Source: Ricinus communis (lineage: Eukaryota > Streptophyta > Magnoliopsida > Malpighiales > Euphorbiaceae). Taken from it: 64,000 nt of DNA. Positions 12,440-23,910 of the stretch are shown one piece after another; the first letter of the stretch is position 1, and the number at the start of each line of letters is the position of its first letter. The position numbers and the translations under genes are program-made. Under the pieces are notes generated by a model. The model made no database searches. It was not told the origin of the DNA and saw only the letters and a list, made by a program, of their open reading frames with translations. The stretch covers positions 18,024,531 through 18,088,530 of the forward strand of contig NC_063256.1 of NCBI RefSeq assembly GCF_019578655.1. Reading direction: 5' to 3'.

Positions 12440-13620
12440 AAAACATCATGAATAGAAGACAACTCGTAGGTAATGCTAACCTATAAGCCAATGGTCCAAC
12501 TCTTTCAATAATTTCATAAGGTCCTACATACCTCGGACTCAATTTCCCTTGTTTACCAAACCTTAATATTCCTTTCCATGGTGATACCCGTAAGAAAACT
12601 TTATCACCCACAATATATTACATTTCCCTTGATGCAAATCAGCATAACTCTTTTGTCCGTCTGTGCTACTTTCAAATTCTTTTTAACTATCTCTATTTTA
12701 TCCACTGTTTCTTGTACCAATTCGGACCTTCAAGCTGTCTTAAACCTTTAACATCCCAAAGAAACTGGACTTCTACATTTCCTCCCATACAAAGCTTCAT
12801 AAGGAGCCATACTGAGTACTAGAATGAAAACTGTTGTTATCGCAAATTCCATCGTGGTATGTAATCATCCCGGTTACCCTTGAACTCAAGTGTGCAAGCC
12901 CTCATCATATCTTCTAATGTCCGAATAGTTCTTTCCGATTGCCCATCCTGTTTGAGGATGAAAACATCTTGAAATGAAGCTTAGTACCATATGCTTCTGC
13001 AAACTCTCCCGGAAGCGAGAAGTAAATCTAGGATCCCTATCCGATACAATAGATATAGGCACACCTTGCAATCTAACAATCTCGGAAATATACAATTCAG
13101 CAAGTTTATCAAGTGAATCATTTGTTTCACGGGTAAGAAATGAGCACATTTAGTAAGTCGATCAACAATTACCCAAATAGCATCATGCTTGTTAAATGTA
13201 CGCGGCAATCCCATAACAAAATCCATAGTAATCTTATCCCACTTCCACGGTGTATAGATAAAGAATGAAGTTTACCTGCAGGTGCCTGGTGCTCTCCTTT
13301 CACTTGGCCGACATGTCAAACACTTACTCACAAATTCGCCACATCCTTCTTCATTGCCCGGCCACCAATAATAAGGCTTCAAATTTTTGTACATTTTGGT
13401 ACTTCCGGGATGCATTGCATAAGGTGCATAGTGCGCTTCATGCATGATTTCCTTTCTCAAATTTCCTACATCGGGTACACATACACGATTTCTATTCAAT
13501 AACACACCATCATCTTTCAACACAAATTGTGTATTCTTTCCTTCTTGTACTCTACCCTTCATCCTTTGCAAATAAGAATCTTCACACTTGTGCATCTTTA
13601 ATTTTATCTCCAATCAAAGG
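12440..13620 (-). pseudogene. Integrase domain of pol (frameshifted)
   Basis: Integrase inserts the cDNA into the genome. The N-terminal zinc-binding part at 13272-13613 has HYAPYAMHPG followed by CLTC. The catalytic core is split over two frames: the first Asp is in MDFVMGLP (13221-13223), the second in SIVSDRDP (13039-13041), and the third acidic residue codon is at 12933-12935, about 35 residues after the second, as in DD35E integrases. The C-terminal part at 12414-12611 reads [19 protein letters not shown] and carries the GPY of the GPF/Y motif at 12516-12524. The catalytic residues are visible, but at least three frameshifts separate them, including an extra base at 12945-12950 (ATCCTG). 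Confidence 0.9.
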
Positions 13621-13734
13621 CTTTACTTGTAATGTGGCTATGGGATCATTGTCATAAACATAAAACTTCACATCCATAGCTCTAAGTGCAACTAAATATT
13701 CTACATTGTAGCAAATCATACTTGAAAAATTTTC

Positions 13735-14160
13735 CACTGACTTCCTACTTAAAGCATCGGCAACAACATTTGCTTTCCAGGATGATAATCAATAGTGCAA
13801 TCATAATCCTTCGGAAGCTCAATCCATCTTCGTTGTCTCGGATTCAACTCTTTCCTGCGTAGGGATATATTTCAAACTCTTATGATCGGTGAAATATCTG
13901 AAATGTCTCCCCGTATAAATAATGTCGCCATATCTTCAATGCATGTACAATACCGCTAATTCAAGATCATGTGTAGGATAATTCAGCTCATGAGGTCGAA
14001 TTGTCTTGGAAGCATAAGCTATAACCTTCCCATGCTTGCATTAAGACACATCCAAGTCCTTGCCTAGAAGCATCGGTATATACAACATAACCTCCATTTC
14101 GGATGGCAATGCGAGTATCGGTGTAGTAGTAAGCCTTTTCTTCAACTCTTGAAAATTTTG
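13735..14160 (-). pseudogene. RNase H domain of pol (heavily frameshifted)
   Basis: RNase H removes the RNA template during reverse transcription. The minus strand between RT and the integrase zinc region gives recognisable pieces: [19 protein letters not shown], then FTDHKSLKY near 13867-13893, then a block ending VADALSRK at about 13741-13764. These are the usual landmarks of Ty3/gypsy RNase H. The pieces lie in different frames and no long open frame survives, so this part is among the most damaged of the element. Confidence 0.8.
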
Positions 14161-15060
14161 ATCACATAACTCCGTCCCTTTGGAATGGCACATTCTTCTT
14201 TAACAAAGCTGTTAGAGGCTTAGCAATAACTGAAAAATCTTTTACAAATCTTCTATAATAGCCAGCTAACCCAAGAAAACTTCGAACTTCAGAAACATTT
14301 CTAGGCGGTTCCCATTCAATAATTGCTTTAATCTTTGATGAATCTGGTTGCACTCCATGTTTAGAAATAATATGCCCTAAGAATGCAATTTCCTCCATCC
14401 AAAACTCGCATTTGTTGAATTTTGCATACAACTGTTTTCCCTCAAAATCGTAGAAACAATTCTCAAGTGTTGTTCATGCTCTTCTGGGCTTCTATAGTAA
14501 ATCAGAATATCATCAATGAACACAAAGTGATCTAAATATGGCTGGAAAGTGTTGTTCATCAGTGACATAAAAACAGCAGGAGCATTTGTTAAACCAAATG
14601 GCATCACAATAAATTCATAGTGCCCATACCTTGTTACGAATCTTTGTCTTGGCAATAGATTTCTCTTAACCCGGAGTTGCCAATAACTGATCTTAAATCA
14701 ATTTTAGAGAACACAGTTGCACCTTTTAACCGATCAAGCAAATCATCAATTCTCGGCAATGGATATTTATTCTTCAACGTAATCCTATTCAATTGCCTAT
14801 AATCAATACATAATCGCATACTACCATCCTTTTCTTCACAAACAGAATCGGGTGCTCCCCAAGGTGAAGTACTTGGCACGATGAAACCTTTATCAAGTAA
14901 CTCTTCTAATTGCTTCTTTAATTCTTTCAATTCTAATGGAGCCATTCTGTATGGTGCAATGGAAATAGGTGCGATACCGGGGATGATGTCAATCTCAAAA
15001 TCAACCTCTCGATTTGGTGGCAAACCGGGCAAATCATCTAAGAATATGTTAGGAAATTCT
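14160..15060 (-). pseudogene. Reverse transcriptase domain of pol (frameshifted)
   Basis: RT copies the element RNA to cDNA. The upstream segment (14634-15032) begins with the typical PR-RT linker [15 protein letters not shown] and contains [11 protein letters not shown] and VFSKIDLRS. The next segment (14377-14655, another frame) has YGHYEFIVMPFGLTNAP and the catalytic FIDD at 14509-14520. A third segment (14162-14431) has [11 protein letters not shown] and [11 protein letters not shown], the thumb/connection part. Two frame changes divide the domain; the first lies near 14640-14690, where ACTGA at 14686-14690 is one base short of what the conserved frame needs. All key motifs are present. 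Confidence 0.93.
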
Positions 15061-15249
15061 CACGACCCTTTGGAATGTCTAATACCCTGGGTGACCTTAG
15101 TAGTATCTATAAAACTAATTAGATATGCTTCACATCCATTTTTAATTAACTGACATGCAGTCACTGCTGAAATCAAACAATTAGGAATTGTCTTCCTTTC
15201 ACCCACCATTACTATTTTCATTTCTCCTTGTATTTCCATAGCCACTTCC

Positions 15250-15540
15250 TTCGTTTTACAATCAACAATAGCATGATTTCTTGACAACCAATCCATCCCC
15301 AAAATAACATCAAACTCTCTAAGATTAATAACAACCAAATCTGCATGTAGTTTGACACTATCTACTACTACAGGACATGATCTCACTATCGTATTTCATG
15401 ATAATACCCGTGGGCATAGATACATATATATCATAACCTAATGCCTCTATATTAGCATGAACATGCGATGCAAAATCATGTGATATGAATGAACATGTGG
15501 ATCCAGGGATCAATAAGAACATGTGCATCGGAATCATGAA
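15250..15540 (-). pseudogene. Aspartic protease domain of pol (frameshifted)
   Basis: The retroelement protease matures Gag-Pol. The active-site loop reads DPGST with the catalytic Asp codon at 15509-15511, followed by CSFISHDFASH. The second landmark, DVILGMDWL, lies at 15285-15311 on the minus strand. The frame slips just at the active site, because CCAGGG at 15503-15508 is one base longer than the frame from gag needs, and again near 15360-15390. The DPGST form, in place of the commoner DSGAT, occurs in plant gypsy proteases. Confidence 0.88.
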
Positions 15541-15570
15541 TAGAAAGTATACCGATAACAATTTGAGGTG

Positions 15571-16830
15571 CTACAAATGCTTCATTTCTAGTAGTAGCAA
15601 ATACTCTAGCTTGTGCTTGTGGTTGACCAATTTGTTCCGATGGTGTTGCTTTGAAATAGTTAAACCTCCTCCGCCACCTCTTCCTCCTCTGCACGAACCA
15701 ACTGGAATATTTTCACCAACACTACTCCGACCCACTGTATAAGATTCTCCGGCATTATTTCTTCTCATAGGACAATCTCTAGAATAATGTCCTGGCCTAC
15801 TACAAGTAAAACATACTCTTGGTCTAGGTCCCCGACATTCTCCGGTATGTCTCTGTTGCCGCGTGGGACAAGCAGAGCAAACCCTCTTGGGCTGAAACTT
15901 GTCCTCCCTCAAGTCCGGATGAATTGTATCCACCTCTACTATAAGGTACTATGGAGGATCTACTAGGCCCGACCACCAAACCCTCGTCCACGATAACTAC
16001 TCCCACGTGAATTAGAGCCTCTAAACGAAGAAATACTAATATGTCTTGGAGGATTACTATAAGCACCAATGATCTTCTTCTTTTAGCTTCCATAGTATTC
16101 CTTTCAAATGATGTTTCTTGACTCTCAAAGCGGCTTCAATTGAGGCATTGTAATTATGAGGTTTCAACGCCATTTTCTCACGAATGTCAAGCCTCAAACC
16201 CATCTCAAATTTCTTCCTTTCGGTTCTTGATTGGCTATTTCTTCCGGTGCATACTTACATAATCTCACAAATTAAACCGTACTCTGCCGTGACATATCAT
16301 TCTGTTTCAACCGAAGAAATTCAAGCTTCTTCTGTCTCTATAAATTTCGGAGTATACTTCTCGGCCAAATTCTCTCAAGAAATCATTCCAAGTCAAAGTC
16401 ATTGGTCGATCTTTGCTTCTTAAAACTGTTTCCCACCAATCAAGTGCATCTTTTCTATTAAAGATCACGTATATAGAAGCCTTTGTTCGGATGTGCAATT
16501 AAATCTATCCAACACCCTTCCGTATTTCGTAACCATTCCTCGGTAGGATCGGGTAGTACCTTGAAAACATTAGCACCTTGTTTCCTAACTCTTTCATAAT
16601 TCTTATCTATCACGACCTTTTGTTGTTGAGTCCGGTGCTTGTTGTTGAGCTGCCCGTTGCATCGGAAAATCCATAAACATTCCATAACATTTTGTACATT
16701 CGATTGTGCGGCATTTTCAGAATGTAGCTCATGCTCATCATGTTGATCATGTTCGGATGCATTTTCATGACCATGCACGGACTCTAATGACTTATCCGGG
16801 CCGATTCGCGTGTTCTCCTTGTCTCTCCAT
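15571..16830 (-). pseudogene. Gag with CCHC zinc knuckle (frameshifted)
   Basis: Gag forms the particle and packages RNA. The likely start is the ATG at 16828-16830 (reading MERQGEHANRPG before the first frame break), about 100 bp inside the primer-binding site. Downstream pieces show the retrotransposon gag core: EEWLRNTEG near 16.54 kb, DALDWWETVLRSKDRP and WNDFLREFGREVY at about 16.31-16.46 kb. The nucleocapsid CCHC knuckle, C-x2-C-x4-H-x4-C, reads CFTCSRPGHYSRDC at 15772-15813. At least four frame breaks occur. In Tekay-type elements gag and pol usually share one frame, which this layout allows, but I cannot confirm it here. Confidence 0.88.
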
Positions 16831-16930
16831 CTATATATATTAAATGCAAATATTCAGTCAAGTTCAAAGAACATATATCATATGCTTAATGATGTGCAAC
16901 ATGAATCTACTCCCAATGAATCTAATCCCT

Positions 16931-16941
16931 GCCCGATACCA
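16931..16941 (-). other. Primer-binding site, diverged initiator-Met type
   Basis: On the minus strand TGGTATCGGGC lies six bases inside the 5' LTR end (GTTACA, then TTTTAG). Plant initiator-methionine sites start TGGTATCAGAGC, so the first seven bases match and the rest differs. It marks which LTR is the 5' one. The mismatch may be real divergence, a sequencing error or a different primer tRNA. Confidence 0.75.
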
Positions 16942-17132
16942 CTAAAATGTAACACCCCCATCACATACTAACCAATAAACATTAGCCGGGGAAGCATACA
17001 AGCGTCGTAGAATATATACTACGGGTAGATAGGTCAATATGTAGGTTGTTAAGAATCCGGACACAAGGTTATTAAAATATAAACATATGATTATACTTAA
17101 ACATCATTTAACAAGTATTACAAACATCTTCT

Positions 17133-17150
17133 TATGCCTTATAAGGCATA
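17133..17150. other. 18-bp perfect palindrome in the 5' LTR
   Basis: Same self-complementary TATGCCTTATAAGGCATA as in the other two LTR copies, about 430 bp downstream of the TATA box in element sense and so inside the likely transcribed R/U5 part. Confidence 0.8.
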
Positions 17151-17576
17151 CTTCCATATATATCACATAACCGCATACAAAAATGCATCGGAGGAGACTT
17201 CACAAAACTGGCCCAACTTAGCGGGCTGCTAAAAGCTAGACTTCGCATACAACCAACGGATGCACTACTATTTACAAACCTGAAAAGAAAAATTTTGGAG
17301 AGGGGTGAGCCTCCATTTCGATGAAATAAATAATCAACATAATCTATATCACATACACTTAATACAATTTCCACCCAATCACATAACTTTCCATGATATT
17401 CATAGTTTAGGTATAAAGTCATACCATTCTACTCAATTCATTACAACCATCATAGAAGAAATACAATTCAACAATTATGGTTAGTTCTCACGGCTTGTGG
17501 ATCCCCTTTAATGTGCTGCTCCGCCTCATCCTCACATATCACACACGTGGCTGCTCGCCTCATCTCACATTATACA

Positions 17577-17584
17577 CTTTTATA
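17577..17584 (-). promoter_or_regulatory. Putative LTR promoter TATA box (5' LTR)
   Basis: Minus-strand TATAAAAG lies directly after two 14-bp hairpin motifs with AGCCT/AGGCT arms. As the 5' LTR copy, this is the position expected to drive the genomic RNA. Inferred from sequence only. Confidence 0.55.
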
Positions 17585-19256
17585 GCCTCTCTAGGCTTTA
17601 GCCTCCCAAGGCTTTATATATATATCTTTTTTTCATAGGGGAATCCACCATTCACATGCACATATGCACTTAACATCACAATTCAATCATTTCACTTATA
17701 TCATATTTCCAGCAATAACAATTGTTCCACTCCACACCAATCATTTCCATCTCAGTCATTCAAACATAAACAATATTAAGCAAACGCAACCATTTGCGGA
17801 ACATTTGATTAAATATATGAACATAGCAAATATTAACTATTTACTTACTCAAAATATACTTATTCCTTTAGCATATAAGAACCTCCTTTCTCCACAACTT
17901 CCTTTCCGAGGCCTTTGAGTACCTGTCAACACATTCATCAATTCACATTTCATGCATATTACAAATATTCATGTAAATGCGAGTTCTAATGCATTACAAG
18001 ATCATCCCCTCTCTAATTCATAGGTCTAACTCTTCCTCTAAGACTCTCAATTACTGTTTTAATATCCTATAAACATTTCCCATCTAGTTAAATACCAATC
18101 TAACTCAAATTAACATCAATAAATTGCATAAAACTAATCTCCAACATTTCTGTTTTCTAGACAGAATTTAGTACCAAGGTATATTTATTTCTGGGCAAAA
18201 TTGGCTTAATACAAAAATCTCATATTAAATTGACATATCCATTTATGCGTCTAGTTTCATCTCCAAGAAGAATTACTCAATTCCGACTTCTATAGATTTA
18301 ATTATTTTCAAATTACTGAGCAAGGGTCATACAGCTAGTTGTACCCGAGCAGCAATCTATTTGCTCAATTTAAGCAACCAAAACGGCAAAATAGCAAAAT
18401 CACAAAACTACAAAGTTATAGAGGACTCTCTAAACTTTCCATAGACACCAATTAAGCTTAATTTGGACTTATATAACCCATGTTATGCCTAAAATACAGA
18501 ACATCAAGGTTGCTGGAATTTTGACAGTTTTCTATCTTAACATACTTAAACTTAAATCAAGCTTAATCTTTATGCAATCATTCAATACTCTACTAATTCA
18601 TGATAATCAGACCTTTAATTAATCAATGAGACCATCAAATGAAGTTTTCCAATTTGTAATCAAGAACCCTAATGACGAATTTATAACACTCAAGTAACAA
18701 CTTACCAATTTCAGCTTTTGGGTTGCTAATATGCTTAAATCCTTTAGCTTTAGCTTGGCTCCTTCAATAGTTGGCAAAATCCTATCTTAATCTTAAGTTT
18801 TTCTAGGTATTCCACTCCTCTCTCTTATTCCAAATTTTGTGTTTTTGGCCATGTACGAATTTTAGAGAAATGAAGAGGTAAAATGAGCTTACTCATGGTT
18901 CCAATTTCCAATATTCCTCTCTTAATGCCACCACCTACTAAACTATTTTTATCACCCTAAATTAATTCTTACTAACCATATATAGGTACTAACTTTTAAT
19001 TGTATCTTTTAAGTCCAATCTATTTACCCAACCTTCAACTATTGGTTCAATTAAGTCTTAAGGCTTAATACACATAACCCAAGTACTTAATCAACTTATC
19101 TAAATTAATAATCTAATATCATGCTTCTTATTCTCTACTTATAATTAATATATATATGTTCTCATAAAATAAAAATATCATTGATATACCATCATATGCC
19201 CAATGATTAAATGTAAATGCACATAACATGGATGATGAGAAAATGCAGGCGTTACA

Positions 19257-19261
19257 GTTTT
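19257..19261. other. Target-site duplication, right copy (GTTTT)
   Basis: Matches 9840-9844. Removing the element and one copy rejoins GGGGTTGTTTT to CTCAAATTGACAAATATACC, which closely resembles the uninterrupted satellite stretch at about 1266-1440. Confidence 0.93.
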
Positions 19262-22200
19262 CTCAAATTGACAAATATACCACTTTTTTGGGGTTGTTGT
19301 GTCATGTTGAAAGATATACCCCTCTTACGTGGTTGTTTTCTAATTTTGACAAATATACCCCTCTAACGGGATTATTTTCTAATAATGACACATATACCCC
19401 TCTTACGGTGTTGTTTTCTCGTATTAAAAAATATATTACTTTTTTGGGATTGTTTTCTCATGTTGAAAGATATACCCGTCTTACGGGGTTATTTTTTAAT
19501 ATTATCAAATGCACCCCTCTTACGGGGTTATTTTTTAATATTGTCAAATATACGCATCTTAAGGGGTTGTTTTCTAATTTTGACAAATATACCATGTTTC
19601 TGGGGTTGTCTTTTTAGTTTTTTAAAGATATACCCCTCTTGCGGGGTTGTTTTCTAATAATTACAAATACTCCCTTCTTACGGGGTTTTTTTTTGCATTT
19701 TAAAAAATATACCACTTTTTTGGGGTTGTTTTCTCAAGTTGAAAGACATACCCGTCTTACGGAGTTATTTTCTAATATGGACAAATATACCCCTCTTATG
19801 GGGTTGTTTTCTCGCAATGACAAATATACCCCTCTTACGGGGTTGATTTCTAATATTGTGAAATATACCGCTTTTACGGGGATGTTTTCTCATTTTGACG
19901 AATATACCATCTTTTTGGGGTTGTGTTCTCATTTGAAAGATATACCTCTCTTATAGGGTTGTTTTCTAATATTGACAAATATACCCCTCTTACGGGATTG
20001 TTTTCTAATAATAACAAATATACCCCTCTTATAGGGTTGTTTTCTCGTATTAAAAAATATATCACTTTTATGGGGTTGTTTTCTCATGTTGATAGATATA
20101 TCCCTCTTACGGTGTTATTTTATCATATTAAAAAATATACCACTTTTTTAGGGTAGTTTTCTCATATTGAGAGATATACCCCTCTTATGGGTTTATTTTC
20201 TAATATTGGCAAATATACCCCTCTAACAGGGTTGTTTTCTAGTATTAAAAATATAGCACCTTTTTGGGATTGTTTTCTCATGGTGAAAGATATACCCCTC
20301 TTACGGGGTTGCGTTCTCATATTGACAAATATATCAATTTTTTTGGTTGTTTTCTATTGTTGAAAGATATACCCCTCTTAGAGGGTTTATTTCTAATATT
20401 GATTAATATACCCCTCTTACAGGGTTATTTTCTCATGTTGACAAATATACCACTTTTTTGGGGTTATTTTCTCATGTTGAAAGATATACCCATCTTACGG
20501 AGTTGTTTTCTAATGTTGACAAAAATATCCCTCTTACGGGGTTGTTTTTTCATATTGACAAATATACCACTTTTTTGGGTTATTTTCTCATGTTGAAAGA
20601 TATAACCCTCTTGTGGGGTTGTTTTCTAATATTGATAAGTATACCCCTCTTACGGTGTTATTTTCTAATATTGACCAATATACCCCTCTTACGGGGTTAT
20701 TTTCTCGTATTGACAAATATACCACTTTTTTGGGGTTGTTTTCTCATGTTGAAAGATATACCCCTTACGGGGTTGTTTTCTAATATTGATAAATACACCC
20801 CTATACAGGGTTGTTTTCTCGTATTGATAAATATACCACTTTTTTGTGGTTGTTTTCTCATGTTGAAAGATATACCCGTCTCACGGGGTTATTTTCTAAT
20901 ATTGATAAATACACCCCTGTACGGGGTTATTTTCTCATATTAAAAAATATACCACTTTTTTGGGGTTGTTTTCTCATGTTGAAAGATATACTCTTCTTAT
21001 GGGGTTGTTTTCTAATATTGATAAATACCCCACTTTTTTGGGGTTGTTTTCTCATGTTCAAAGATATATACCTCTTATAGGGTTGTTTTCTAATAGTGAA
21101 AAATATATTCCTCTTACGGGGTTATTTTCTCATGTTGACAAATATACCACTTCTTTGGGGGTATTTTCTCATGTTTAAAAATATACCCCTCTTACAGGTT
21201 GTTTTATAATATTGATAAATATACCCCTCTTACGGGATTGTTTTCACAAATTGACCAATATACCACTTTTTTGGGGTTGTTATCTCATGTTGAAAGATGT
21301 ACCCGTCTTACGGGGTTATTTTCTAATATTGACAAATATACCCATCTTACAGGGTTATTTTCTCCTCTTGACAAATATACCCCACTTATGGGGTTGTTTT
21401 CTAATATTTTCAAATATACCCCTCTTACGGGGTTGTTTTCACATTTTTATAAATATACCATTTTTTTGGGGTTTTGGGGTTGTTTTCTAGTATTGATAAA
21501 TATACCCCTCTTATGGGGTTGTTTTCTCATGTTGACAAATATACTACTTTTTTGGGGTTGTTTTCTCATATTGAAAGATATACCCCCTCTTACGGGGTTG
21601 TTTTCTAATATTGACAAACATATCCCTTTCAGGGGGTTGTTTTCTCATATTGAAAAATATACCACTTTTTTGGGGTTATTTTCTCATGCTGAAAGATATA
21701 ACTCTCTTATGGGGTTGTTCTCTAATATTTATAAATATACCCTTCTTACGGAGTTGTTTTCTAATATTGACAAATATTTCTCTTACGGGGTTGTTTTCTC
21801 GTTTTGACAAATATACCACTTTTTGGGGGTTGTTTTCATATGTTGATAGATGTAACCCTCTTACGGGGTTGTTTTCTAATATTGATAAATACACCCACCC
21901 CTATTCCGGGTTGTTTTCTCATAAAAAAAAATTTACCAATTTTTATGGTTGTTTTCTCATGTTGAATGATATACCCCTCTTATGGTGTTGTTTTCTAACA
22001 TTGATAAATACACCGCTCTTACCGGGTTGTTTTCTCATATTAAAAAATATACCACTTTTTTTGGGTTATTCTCTTATGTTGAAAGATATATACCTCTTAT
22101 AGGTTTGTTTTCTAATATTGGCAAATATATCCCTCTTACGGGGTTGTTTTCTCATGTTGACAAATATAACACCTTTTTGGGGTTGTTTTGTAATATTGAA

Positions 22201-22517
22201 AAATATACCCCTCGTACGGGGTTATTTTATAATATTGACAAAAATACCACTCTTACGGGATTTTTTTCTCATATTAACTAATATACCACTTTTTCGGGGT
22301 TGTTTTCACATGTTGAAAGATATACCCTTCTTACGGGTTTGTCTTCTAGTATTGACAAATATACTCCTCTTACGGGATTATTTTCTAGTATTGACAAATA
22401 TACCCCTCTTACTGGTTGCCTTCTCATATTAACAAATATAGCACTTTCTTAGGGTTGTTTTGTATTGTTGAAAGATATACCCCTCTTATGGGGTTGTTTT
22501 CTAATATTGATAAATAC
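19262..22517 (+). repeat. 39-bp satellite array, between the LTR element and the 64-bp insert
   Basis: The same satellite in the same orientation. A and B monomers alternate irregularly. The first monomers continue the subfamily of the left block across the insertion. Towards 21.9 kb the variant with CACCCACCCCTATTCCGGG appears; it characterises the higher-order repeats further right. No gene is supported. Confidence 0.96.
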
Positions 22518-22581
22518 TAAAAAAAGTATAAAGGCCCAGCAGAAATTACTTGTTTTGCGAGACCTCGCTATAAGTTCTATA
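22518..22581. other. 64-bp non-satellite insert of unknown origin
   Basis: Between a monomer ending TTGATAAATAC and one resuming ACTCTTACGGGG lie about 64 bp that do not resemble the satellite: an A-run, AGTATAAAGGCCCAGCAG, then a segment containing TTTTGCGAGACCTCGC, ending TTCTAT. It replaces about four satellite bases. A 6-bp inverted repeat, AGTATA at 22525-22530 and TATACT at 22578-22583, lies near its ends. I do not recognise the source. It occurs only once in this window. Confidence 0.85.
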
Positions 22582-23439
22582 CTCTTACGGGGTTGTTTTC
22601 TCATGTTGACAAATATACCTATTTTTTGGGATTGTTTTCTCATGTTGAAAGATATACCCCTCTTACGGGGTTGTTTTCTGATATTGACAAATAGTACCAT
22701 CTTACGGGGTTGTTTTCTCGTATTAAAAAATATACCACTTTTTCGGGTTTATTTTCTCATGTTGAAAGATATAACCCTCTTTAGGGGGTTGTTCTCCATT
22801 ATTGATAAATATACCCCTCTTACGGGGTTGTTTTCTAATATTGACAAATATACCCTTCTTACGGGGTTGTTTTGTCGTATTGACAAATATACCACTTTTT
22901 TGGGGTTGTTTTCTCATGTTGAAAGATATACCTTTCTTACAGGGTTATTTTCTAATATTGATAAATACATCCCTCTACGAGGTTGTTTTCTAATATTGAT
23001 AAATATAGCCCTCTTACGGGGTTGTTTTCTCGTATTGAGAAATATACCACTTTTTTTGGGTTGTTTTCTCATGTTGAAAGATATACCACTCTTACGGGGT
23101 TGTTTTCTAATTATGACAAATATACCCCTCTTACGGGGTTGTTTTCTAGTATTTAAAACTATACCACTTTTCTTGGGTTGTTTTCTCATGTTGAAAGATA
23201 TATGCCCTCTTTTACAGGGGTTGCCATCTCATTTGATATAAATTTTTGGGGTTGTTTTCTAGTATTGATAAATATACCCCTCTTATGGGGTTGTTTTCTC
23301 ATGTTGACAAATATACCACTTTTTTGGGGTTGTTTTCACATATTGAAAGATATACCTCCTCTTAAGGGGTTGTTTTCTAATATTAACAAATATATCCCTC
23401 TCACGGGGTTGTTTTCTCATATTGACAAATATACCACTT

Positions 23440-23910
23440 TTTTTGGGTTATTTTATCATGCTCAAAAGATTTAACCCTCTTATGGGGTTGTTCTCTAATA
23501 TTTATAAATATACCCCTCTTATGGGGTTGTTTTCTAATATTGACAAATATAACCCTCTTACGGGGTTGTTTTCTCGTTTTGACAAATATACCACTTTTTT
23601 GGGGTTGTTTTATCATGCTCAAAAGATTTAACCCTCTTATGGGGTTGTTTTCTAATATTGATAAATACACCCCTCTTATGGGGTTGTTTTCTCATGTTGA
23701 CAAATATACCTCTTATTTGGGGTTATTTTATCATGCTCAAAAGAATTAACCCTCTTATGGGGTTGTTCTCTAATATTTATAAATATACCCCTCTGATGGG
23801 GTTGTTTTCTAATATTGACAAATATAACCCTCTTACGGGGTTGTTTTCTCATATTGACAAATATACCACTTTTTTGGGGTTATTTTATCATGCTCAAAAG
23901 ATTTAACCCT
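23440..23910 (+). repeat. Local 157/118-bp tandem cluster of CTCAAAAGA monomers
   Basis: The marker CATGCTCAAAAGA occurs four times close together (about 23458, 23615, 23733, 23890). Spacings of about 157, 118 and 157 bp are 4, 3 and 4 monomers. Elsewhere this marker occurs once per block of 1 kb or more, so this is a local amplification. Confidence 0.85.

Larger units (their letters stand above)
9845..19256 (-). mobile_element. Ty3/gypsy LTR retrotransposon, Tekay-like chromovirus, complete but coding-defective
   Basis: A 9,412-bp element inserted in the satellite and read on the minus strand. It has two LTRs (9845-12140 and 16948-19256), a 5-bp GTTTT target duplication, a primer-binding site next to the 5' LTR, a polypurine tract next to the 3' LTR, and an internal gag-pol in the order gag, protease, RT, RNase H, integrase, chromodomain. 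RT-RNase H before integrase places it in Ty3/gypsy. The chromodomain remnant and the integrase C-terminal wording [19 protein letters not shown] resemble the plant Tekay/Del lineage, as does the long LTR. About ten substitutions separate the LTRs, so the insertion is young. The coding region is split by many frameshifts, so the copy as sequenced cannot make functional proteins; part of that damage may be sequencing error. Confidence 0.95.
16948..19256 (-). repeat. 5' LTR of the Tekay-like element
   Basis: 2,309 bp from TGTAACACCCC to GCGTTACA on the plus strand, hence TGTAACGCC to GTTACA in element sense. It differs from the 3' LTR by about ten substitutions and about a dozen short indels counted by eye. 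The element's transcript should start here, downstream of the TATA box at 17577-17584. The open stretch at 17664-17918 is not a gene: it is AT-rich and not preserved in the partner LTR. Confidence 0.95.

Noticed and set aside
14881..15153. Plus-strand gene opposite RT
   Set aside because: It is the antisense shadow of the RT/protease region, which has clear family motifs on the minus strand.
17664..17918. 84-codon protein in the 5' LTR
   Set aside because: The low-coordinate LTR copy carries small indels in the same stretch, so the frame is not kept. No domain.
9845..19256. Plant pararetrovirus integrant
   Set aside because: The presence of LTRs, target duplications, integrase and a chromodomain fits a Ty3/gypsy retrotransposon; no movement or coat protein motif was seen.
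22518..22581. MITE or other small transposon
   Set aside because: The 6-bp inverted ends are too short, and no target duplication of convincing length is seen.
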